Assembly (NCBI GenBank): GCA_002414205.1
Contig: DHYQ01000009.1
Location: forward strand, 2,093 to 25,841
Direction of reading: 5' to 3'
Origin: Gallionellaceae bacterium UBA5126
Lineage (GTDB): Bacteria; Pseudomonadota; Gammaproteobacteria; Burkholderiales; Gallionellaceae
Length of the DNA stretch: 23,749 nucleotides
The translations under genes and the position numbers were made by a program. Positions 23,618 through 23,749 of the stretch are shown here, piece after piece. The notes under the pieces are model-generated. The model saw nothing but the letters and a program-made list of their open reading frames with translations. It was not told the origin of the DNA and ran no database searches. Each line of letters opens with the position of its first letter. Position 1 is the stretch's first letter.

Positions 23618-23749
23618 ATGTTTGATTTCAGCCTGTCGGAATTGATGGTGGTGCTGGTGGTGGCGTTAATCGTCATCGGCCCGGAGCGCCTGCCCAAGGT
23701 CGCCCGTACCCTGGGCCACCTGTATGGGCGTGCCCAGCGTTACATCAAC
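23618..23749 (+). CDS. tatB: Sec-independent translocase subunit TatB (5' part)
   Basis: The first 44 residues are present and the gene continues beyond the right edge. [33 protein letters not shown] is the TatB signature: a membrane helix, the GPERLP hinge (residues 21-26) and the start of the amphipathic helix. TatB helps TatC recognise twin-arginine signal peptides. tatC is expected next. Confidence 0.95.
   Translation, partial: MFDFSLSELMVVLVVALIVIGPERLPKVARTLGHLYGRAQRYIN

Overview
This window is the chromosome of a Gram-negative proteobacterium, most likely a betaproteobacterium. The evidence is the gene order hisC-hisB-hisH-hisA-hisF-hisI-hisE followed by a HIT protein and tatA-tatB, the aroK-aroB-dgt series, a sigma-54 type IV pilin, an outer-membrane lipoprotein transglycosylase (MltA), and the YggX and ApaG sequences. 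GC content is moderate to high, near 60% in most genes. I do not assign a genus. There is no CRISPR array, rRNA, tRNA, integrase or transposase. Every stretch without a gene is under 300 bases.

Left part (1-4600): a MidA-type methyltransferase cut by the left edge diverges from a pteridine-reductase-like SDR. A pair of REP-like palindromes follows, then the tRNA hydroxylation protein TrhP (YegQ, U32 family). Next come two small, AT-richer unknown genes joined by an ATGA overlap, a YhcH/YjgK/YiaL family protein, and an unknown membrane-anchored protein with a PEGA-like C-terminus. A 7-bp hairpin separates these from the convergent genes.

Middle (4600-14100): on the minus strand lie a large membrane-bound diguanylate cyclase (dCache-PAS-GAF-GGDEF) and then a Pat/PatZ-like protein (NDP-forming acyl-CoA synthetase fused to GNAT). 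Divergent from these, on the plus strand, are apaG and mltA (overlapping), yggX and ppk. ppk appears to use a TTG start and ends in a strong hairpin followed by a perfect 28-bp palindrome.

Right part (14100-23749): a single type IV pilin gene has a near-consensus sigma-54 promoter, preceded by a 12-bp direct repeat, and ends at a clear intrinsic terminator. Then come aroK-aroB (shikimate pathway), dgt (dNTP triphosphohydrolase) and the histidine genes hisCBHAFIE. hisG and hisD are not in the window. The hisC-hisB junction carries a REP-like hairpin and short tandem repeats, and hisB has no visible Shine-Dalgarno sequence. After hisE come a secreted YbjN-domain protein with its own terminator, hinT, tatA and the start of tatB (cut by the right edge).

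Most of the window is conserved housekeeping DNA. The least explained parts are the two-gene island at 2466-3232, the regulatory DNA at 14089-14343, the hisC-hisB junction, and the unknown protein at 3776-4576. I saw no convincing new multi-gene system.
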